DNA of 64,000 bases from Eumeta japonica (lineage: Eukaryota > Arthropoda > Insecta > Lepidoptera > Psychidae). The stretch is taken from contig BGZK01001403.1 of assembly GCA_005406025.1 (NCBI GenBank), positions 62,001-126,000 on the forward strand, read 5' to 3'. Positions within the stretch are counted from its first letter, which is position 1. Each line of letters begins with the position of its first letter. The notes beneath the pieces are model-generated. The model was not told the DNA's origin, searched no databases, and saw only the letters and a program-made list of their open reading frames with translations. The translations under genes and the position numbers were made by a program. Positions 57,815 to 64,000 of this stretch are shown piece by piece.

Positions 57815-60315
57815 AATCACTACGTCCTCATTCAAACCTCTAACATTACATTTATATACCTATCTTTCAAGAACATTCCACACATGCTATGCACGAATCG
57901 TATATCCGCTGTGAGAGCTTTAACACTATTTTCATGTTTCTTCTGCTAAACTCAACTTTCATGGCGTACGTAAGTGTAGGGGTCGGGACTTCATTACAGA
58001 CAGCGAACTGCGTTTATCGCGAAACACTTTTACCATTTATAACAGTAAGAAAACCCCATTCCCTTTGTTTCTTGTATATACTCGCGTTTAAATATTTTTA
58101 TTGTGTTTATCCTAATTTTACACTTATCGAATTTTCATTTTTTCAGCTCATATCTACGTATTGTATGCAGTAATGCTTTGGCTTTTTTCAAACATCACAG
58201 CTTTAGTATTGCTTACATTTATCTTTATATATCTTTTCTTAGCAAAATCGTTCATTTTTCTTCTCATCTTCTGTAACTCATAAGGATCACTTGATCCTCA
58301 GTGTAAAAAGGTATATCATTGGTTGAACTAAGTTAATTCACATTTTTACTCTTTCAAATCAAACAACTACATGTGCATACGTTCACAATCACTATCACGC
58401 TACGTATTCCTATCTTTGCGGGTGTCCAACTAGCTACTAACTTAATCTTACGGAGACAATGGAAGCTCAGTATAGCGACGACAGTGTTCCTGTCAATCCA
58501 CTACGCACACAACACTTGGGAGTCGAACTTTTCATACCTCATTATGCTCTATTATACTGTGTATCTATATTAGTACATGTTTTTTTTACTAAATCTCTAT
58601 ATTGTGAAAAGCTCGGTCCTTTCATGATATCTCTTTTTGATATTCCATTTTCACATCCCAGATCTTATTTTCAGTCACTTTGTCAACCAATTTAATCATA
58701 GTAATTTTTGCATATAATATGTTACCGATGCTGAAGCTTACAGAGTGGATATTTCCGGAAGTTTGGCGTGAGTCGCAAATATTTTGTTCAGTCTTTGTGC
58801 CTTCTTTGTTGTTACGTTTTTAAATAACCTGTTTAGTCCAAAAATTGTTTGTAATGATATCGTTTTGTAATATAACCATGTGGTTCCAAATATTTAACAT
58901 AGAACGAGCTTAAACGCAATAGTGGTGTAATTTCGTTACACATGATTGTAACGAAATTACATTATTATTTGGCTATTTGCATCGTCACCTTTATTTCAAT
59001 TAACGAAAACTTTCTGAAAATAAACAATGAACCAAGAGAATGTTTCAATACCAACAATTGAATTTGAATTTGTGTATCAAATTAAAATTCAAAAATATGA
59101 ATAAGGTATATATTGATCATAGATAGGTTGATTGTTGATAAAGTGATAAGTAAGAGCGTATCTAAGTACGTAAACGTTTTATGTCCTATTAAAAAGCACA
59201 GGCCTCAATTCAGGCGAGGATATTAGGGCACAGTTCTCGAGCTGGCCCGATACATGTGTTGAACTCTACATGTTATGGATGTTTAGAATTTTCTTTTTTG
59301 TGATATCCTTAAGTCATAGTTAAGTCTTTTTTTTATTGGAAGCATATTTTTGGAGTAATAACCCGCGATAGTGAGGAAATTGCTACTCCACTTTTATATT
59401 TAAGTTCTATATTTTAAACACATGCAATTCTATGCTCAAATTAATAAAAACGGTTATAAATTGATAAGACGAATAATATTTTAGGGCTTTACGCCTTAGG
59501 TATAAATAAGATACTAAAACTGCATGAAATTTAAGGTTTACATGTGGATATAAAAACAAGCAGACCTTCTGTTCCTACTGCGTATTTTTTACATCGATGC
59601 CATAGAAATGTCGGGGAAAAGGTTTTACCTATTCTATAAGTAAAAATTGCAGTAAAATCTCATTGGTTGTGCTGTTTGTATCAGGCTTGTTTTGATGCCA
59701 TGAAATAGACGACACTTTAAAAAGAAAATAATAAAGGTGTGTGTGCGATTCACATATGATAGAAGTGAAACTTCAGTAAATCGACAAAATAATGAGATGA
59801 ATACATATAACAAAGGCAGGATAATTACAAAATTTGTTTGTTTCAAAATGAAAGTATTTTGATTAATTTTAAAAGATGTTTTATATTTTATTTAACATAT
59901 GTTTTTTTATTTTCATTTTCATTTTTTTTGCGCCGATATTGACGACACATTTCGCCATTAATTTTCGGCAACTTATAAAATTTATTATTTAGCGCGACAA
60001 GATATAAAAATACTCACAAACACTGTTAAATAATAACACACCACGCTGACTTCTTACTAAAAAGCTGTAGTACGTAGCCGCATACAGTGTACAGTTGTAT
60101 TAGCTCACGTATTTTTCACATATACTAACACGCGTTAAATGCTCAAATACATACAAGTATTAAACAGTGTGCAATATACATACACACCGACATTTGCTCT
60201 CTCGCTCTGTCCTACACATTTTTGTATTTGTGTCTTTACCTGTCGTTTTTTCCGTTGCATCCGGTTTGAAATTACAACGATTTTATAGAAGTTTTACTTC
60301 ATAAACTAAAAACGA
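57815..60315. other. Mostly AT-rich non-coding
   Basis: Several short ORFs with scattered hydrophobic stretches (57889-58700) lack domain or splice support. The 14-bp hairpin at 58927-58960 is listed separately. Confidence 0.3.
58927..58960. repeat. 14-bp perfect hairpin
   Basis: GTAATTTCGTTACA (58927-58940) and TGTAACGAAATTAC (58947-58960) surround a 6-nt loop, CATGAT. Confidence 0.8.
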
Positions 60316-60319
60316 TGTC

Positions 60320-61455
60320 CCACCATTTTTCTATTGTTTTTCTGTTCACCAAAATAACTGAATCTAACGTAGAAATTATGATTTTTTTAACGAAAAAACG
60401 AAAAATACAGCAGAAGCCACGAAAAAAATTGTGACGTTTACGTACCTAATACATTGTCGGTAATAGTAGCACAAATTGGTTTAAGCTTTTTCAGTCCGGT
60501 AATTTTGATGTCAAAGTTGGACCTTACTTTGATCAACCTGTTATGGGTAAAGTCGATGCGATTTCGGTAAAAGAGTAGAGCAATATCGGCATATTAATTT
60601 TTACGACATAGCTAAAGAGCTGGAGATTAATCACAAAATAGTTTTGACCCATTTGAAATAGCTGGATATATAAAAATAAGTATATACTTGGGTCCCATAC
60701 GAGTTCAATAAAAAAAGATCTAATGAATAAAATCTAATAAAATGAATAATACTCTAATGTAACATAATGAAATAGAATCGTTTTTGAGAAAAAAATCGCT
60801 GGTGATAGAAAATGGTTTAGCTGGGAAAAGAACGTGTAAAAAGAGGTCATGGTCAGAAGGTAAGCAAGCTCCACAGACTATAGCGAAACCCGGATTAACT
60901 CGTAGTAAGTTGATACTATGTGTGTGGTGGAAATGGAAGGGCATTAGTCATTATAAACTTTTACTGTCGGGAAAAACCATCAATTCGGATCTCTTCTGCA
61001 ACAGCTGATGAGACTCAAGCAAGAAGTAAAGAATAAACGGCCGGAATTGATCAACAAAAAGAGTGTAGTTTTTTAATAACTCCACTTTTTGATAACTCCA
61101 CACTACACACATTTTAGCCTCTCAGCTAATATTGAGAGAGTTTGGTTGGGAAGTGTTAATGCAACCACCATATAACTCTGACCTTGCACCCTCAGATTTT
61201 CACCTGTTTTGGTCTTTTCAGAATTCTTTATTCTTTAGGCAGTGTTAGATCAACATCAAGACAGGATTATGAATTCAACTTGTCGCAGTTTCTGATCAGA
61301 AGTCCCAAAATTTCTACAGAAATGGGATTATATCTCTACCTACAAAATGAAAACAATTTTCGAATAAAATGGAAAATAGTCAAATGCAAATAAAATATGA
61401 TGAAAAATTAATTAGAATTTGTATACAAAACACGAAAATATTTTTTCCCCGACCT
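60320..61455 (+). mobile_element. Mariner-like element, family B, decayed
   Basis: The start (CCACCATTTTTCTATTGTTT, 60319) aligns with the N-terminal coding start of the copy at 29129-30190. Recognisable pieces follow: I-A-K-E-L-E-I-N-H-K near 60615, K-R-S-W-S-E-G-K-Q-A-P-Q-T-I-A-K-P-G-L-T-R near 60840-60905, W-K-W-K-G-I-S-H-Y near 60930, and G-K-T-I-N-S-D near 60970. Then come a frameshifted F-F-D-N-S equivalent of the second catalytic block and P-S-D-F-H near 61192. It ends TTTTTTCCCCGACCT at 61455 with TA following, the exact partner of the 29129 terminus. No 5' terminal repeat was found. Stops and frameshifts make it inactive. Confidence 0.9.
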
Positions 61456-61925
61456 TATATAATAATACAATAAATACATATTTTATATTCACGTTGCTTG
61501 AAATGCGTAAAAGAATATGTATTCGTTCTATATTTTAATAATAATGACATTCGTATTATACACAACCATAATCAAGATATTTTTATATTGCATTTATTTT
61601 CTCGTATTAATTTTAAATTAATAGTTTTTAGTTATTAAAATAGTCTGACTTAAAAATGATATTCACAAAAAATAATAAGACTATTCTATGTTATTACTGT
61701 ATTACCGCGCAAATTTAGTTCGCATTGATTCCTAAAAAATTTAATAGTGTAGAGTTTTTTTTTTAATTTTTATATATCATATCTGCTTGATCTTTTCTTA
61801 AATTAATTTACAGTCGAATTTGTTTTATTGATCAGTAATAAATAGATCGAGTAGGTAAGCACGTCGTTCGCACGCTACTGAGAAATTATTGCGCTTAACA
61901 GTGCAACTTCGAGATGTTAAAACAT
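61456..61925. other. AT-rich non-coding, nothing recognised
   Basis: A spacer between a mariner copy and a LINE fragment. Confidence 0.3.
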
Positions 61926-61929
61926 AATA

Positions 61930-62385
61930 TGTACATATTGAACTTCGAGTGGTTCCACTTACCTTCAGTTCCACTCACCATACAAATCGATTAAGGATAA
62001 ATGTGTGCGCTTTTTATAATAACGTCCCAGCTGAAATTCAAAATTTGCCATTTCACGAATTTAAAACTTTCATTAGCAAAAAGTTACATGATGAGGGATA
62101 TTCTACCGTATCTGAACTAACGAGAAAAAAATCCGTGGGATTGAACTGCTCGCCAATCAGGTTCTTTCATGTAATTTTTGAATGTTATAGTAGTTTTACT
62201 GACTAATCTATCATGTATCTTTGAGCAAAAGAAAACAAACCTTAAGTTTCTTGCCTATTCTTCTCAAAGTGAATCACCATTTGGAATGGGCGGTAATGTT
62301 AATACCAATAAAATGCATAATGACGTATTTCAAGTTTAATTCTATTACCAACGAAATAAAGATATTATTAAATTGATTTTATTTG
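61930..62385 (+). mobile_element. LINE 3' end, same family as 10170-11125
   Basis: An open frame to 62206 encodes the C-terminal tail of a LINE ORF2: L-R-I-N-V-C-A-F-Y-N-N-V-P-A-E-I-Q-N-L-P-F. It then runs F-I-S-K-K-L-H-D-E-G-Y-S-T-V-S-E. The 3' UTR has CTTGCCTATTCTTCTCAAAG, GGAATGGGCGGTAATG and CCAACGAAATAAAGATATT, each with a counterpart in the 10-kb copy. It is 5'-truncated, lacks the catalytic domain, and its frame runs past the natural stop. Confidence 0.88.
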
Positions 62386-62389
62386 ATTT

Positions 62390-62866
62390 GGACCGTACGG
62401 CACATACTAGTAATTGCAGAGCACTACACTAACTGTGGCTCTCAAAGACTTTATCTAAAAACTTTTTGCTTAAAGCCAAGCAGATGTAGCTCTAATTCGT
62501 ACACGAAGCTTAAATTGATTAGCTTTCTAAGAAACTATTAAACAATCCACCGGACGACAAGTTACAAGCCAAAATGCAAAGGTTAAGAGCTTTGCCTCAA
62601 GTTGGACGGGCGACCACTAGTGTATAGCTTATTCTCGTATTTAACCGTATAGCACGGTTTGTATGAACATGTGTGTCATTCATTATTACCACTTGTTAAA
62701 CTACGAACGATTCGCTGTTATTCGTTTATCTTTTTGGAACTTTTTTCCAATTTAGAAGGTTCTGTTACGTCTTGGTGAATTTAAGTAGGCCTATTTCAAA
62801 TCATAGTCTATCGAATTAAACAAAAATTTTAACAAAATAAAACCGAGTTCAAAAAAAAAAATAAAC
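62390..62866. other. Non-coding, nothing recognised
   Basis: Background sequence. The right end is A-rich and meets the inverted-repeat element. Confidence 0.3.
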
Positions 62867-62867
62867 G

Positions 62868-63283
62868 AAAACAAATTAATATGCACTAAAAAGTAAGAAA
62901 AAATTGCGTATTCTTCTACAACTTGGAGTCGGTGTCTATTGCTAGGTATATTATATTGTTTACTTGGCTGATACCGACTCCAAAAATAACAATAATTGTA
63001 ACTACATTATATTACCGTAAAAATTTGATTGACTAATATTTTGTAATTCTAGTAGTCTTTTTCATTTCATTTTACTTAAGAGAACTCTAAAAAATATTTT
63101 GATCATTGTTTGTAACTCATAGGTATGTGTTTATTTAAAATTGTAGGTACCTACGTACCTTCTTGCGTGGTAAACACATAGATCATACCTATATATTAAT
63201 GAGTAGAAAAAGTAAGGTGATTATTAGGTTGTAGAAGAATACGCAATTTTTTTTTTACTTTTTAGTACATATTAATTTGTTTT
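62868..63283. mobile_element. 416-bp MITE-like element with 55-bp terminal inverted repeats
   Basis: Left arm 62868-62922 and right arm 63228-63283 are reverse complements with two substitutions and one single-base indel. Landmarks are AAAACAAATTAATATG at the outer end and TTGCGTATTCTTCTACAAC at the inner end. Immediately inside the left arm is a second hairpin, TTGGAGTCGGTGTC/GATACCGACTCCAA (62923-62936 and 62970-62983, one mismatch). The centre is AT-rich and non-coding. The near identity of the arms suggests a fairly recent insertion. The target-site duplication is unclear because the flanks are A/T runs. Confidence 0.8.
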
Positions 63284-63487
63284 AGAATAGTTTTTTTAAT
63301 CGTTTTTTTTATTTTATTTTATTTTTAGTAGATGCGAAGTACACACTAACTAATTTGTCTGAATATGGGTAGACCTACTAAACATACTGCTCATAAATCG
63401 CACCCTTACTGTAAGCCGTAAAGGAGTTCCATTGATCATCATATTCGACTACGACAATTACTTGACCATAACGACCTCACGTTAGGT

Positions 63488-63526
63488 GAATCAAATATCC
63501 GGATAGATATTTCGGATATTTGATTC
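63488..63526. repeat. 14-bp perfect hairpin in a TTCGGCC-containing repeat
   Basis: GAATCAAATATCCG (63488-63501) and CGGATATTTGATTC (63513-63526) flank an 11-nt loop. It is followed by GGCC...ATTCGGCCGAG, a word combination found in lepidopteran repeats. Confidence 0.75.
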
Positions 63527-63579
63527 GGCCTATAAAAGATTCGGCCGAGTATTGTTAATTTGCTCCAAAGAATTGAAGA

Positions 63580-63960
63580 GTTCCGTTACTTTGTCATAGA
63601 TCCCATAATCAGAATCTAACCAAATTCTCATCAAAGGACCTTGAAGTATATCCTTTATAATAAAAAAAGAATCATCGAAATCGGTTAGCGTGATATTAAG
63701 TTATTCGTTCATTTGTCGCGCACATACTTAATGTAAATTTAAGATTTATACGATTTTGTAATGGAAGCCATTCTAAGAACTGAACCAAATTGAAATGGGA
63801 CCACAGAGGAAGCACCAGCTTTCACATAAAAGAAAAATAATCAAAATCAGTTCACCCAGTGGAAAGTTCTGAGATAACAAATTTAAAAAATACAGTCGAA
63901 TTGAGAACTTTTACATTTTTCGAAGTCGGTTAAAAAGGAAATTATTTATGTCGGTTAGTG
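63580..63960. repeat. Unclassified interspersed repeat
   Basis: Phrases such as CATCGAAATCGGTTAGCGTG, AATCAAAATCAGTTCACCCA, GTGGAAAGTTCTGAGATAAC, TACAGTCGAATTGAGAAC and CGAAGTCGGTTAAAAAGG follow one another in an order I know from dispersed lepidopteran repeats. Not coding. Family not assigned. Confidence 0.5.
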
Positions 63961-64000
63961 CAATAAGAAATTATGCATGAACATCGACAAACAATACAAA

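Noticed and set aside
57629..57949. 106-codon ORF
   Set aside because: Runs through a common interspersed repeat (ATCCATGGGCGGCGATG) and unrelated flank. The peptide has no recognisable domain.
1..64000. CRISPR arrays, operons, bacterial promoters or a prokaryotic system
   Set aside because: No regularly spaced direct repeats, no gene clusters and no ribosome-binding patterns. The sequence is eukaryotic in every respect I can see.

Overview
The window looks like non-coding, intergenic or intronic nuclear DNA from an insect, most likely a moth or butterfly (Lepidoptera). The sequence is AT-rich throughout with short CpG-rich blocks, has no bacterial-style gene packing, and has no long intact open reading frame on either strand. 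The lineage call rests on its repeats: a Helitron start of the LEP1 type (TCCTACTAATATTATAAATG at 25184), a Helitron-type 3' end (GCTAG, 16365), degenerate mariner copies, CR1/Jockey-like LINE 3' ends and several short repeat words I associate with lepidopteran genomes. That last point is recall and was not searched.

Genes. No complete gene is visible. The left edge (1-54, minus strand) carries what looks like the first 18 codons of a gene running off the window, with an in-frame upstream stop and a good start context. A two-exon, phase-consistent candidate (8482-8643 and 8807-8854, plus strand) has good splice sites but no firm identity. A 63-nt phase-symmetric candidate exon lies at 50821-50883. 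Everything else that reads as an ORF is short and looks like chance, GC-block or transposon-shadow translation.

Mobile elements by position: a very decayed mariner (about 850-1900, minus); a structured repeat with overlapping hairpins (2642-3715); mariner family A (6685-7600, minus); a LINE fragment (10170-11125); Helitron-related pieces with a degenerate GGGATYGGRA-like minisatellite (16020-16365, 17930-18165, 44995-45155, 54085-54230); a TIR-bearing MITE-like element (19405-19575) with a half copy at 30870-30970; a LEP1-type Helitron 5' end (25184); mariner family B (29129-30190, minus, and 60320-61455, plus); an inverted-repeat-bounded segment (36956-37656); a roughly 120-bp tandem duplication (39563-39790); a LINE tail (44130-44325); a repeat with facing AGATGGCGC cores (46290-46515); mariner family A again (55030-56170, plus, with a fragment at 56218-56291); a LINE 3' end (61930-62385); and a 416-bp element with 55-bp terminal inverted repeats (62868-63283).

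Possible regulation. A dozen or so short CpG-rich blocks stand out from the AT-rich background (for example 9545-9800, 12770-13075, 19030-19315, 24735-24965, 38385-38625, 48225-48310, 49095-49335, 53510-53900, 56780-57045). None encodes a recognisable protein. Spaced GC blocks in a gene-poor landscape fit a regulatory domain around a developmental gene, but this is inference. The best motif observations are two RFX/X-box-like sites 29 bp apart (38486, 38515) and CTCF-like cores at 38809, 46310 and 46427. I found no CRISPR array, rRNA, tRNA, recognised microRNA or clearly new multi-gene system.
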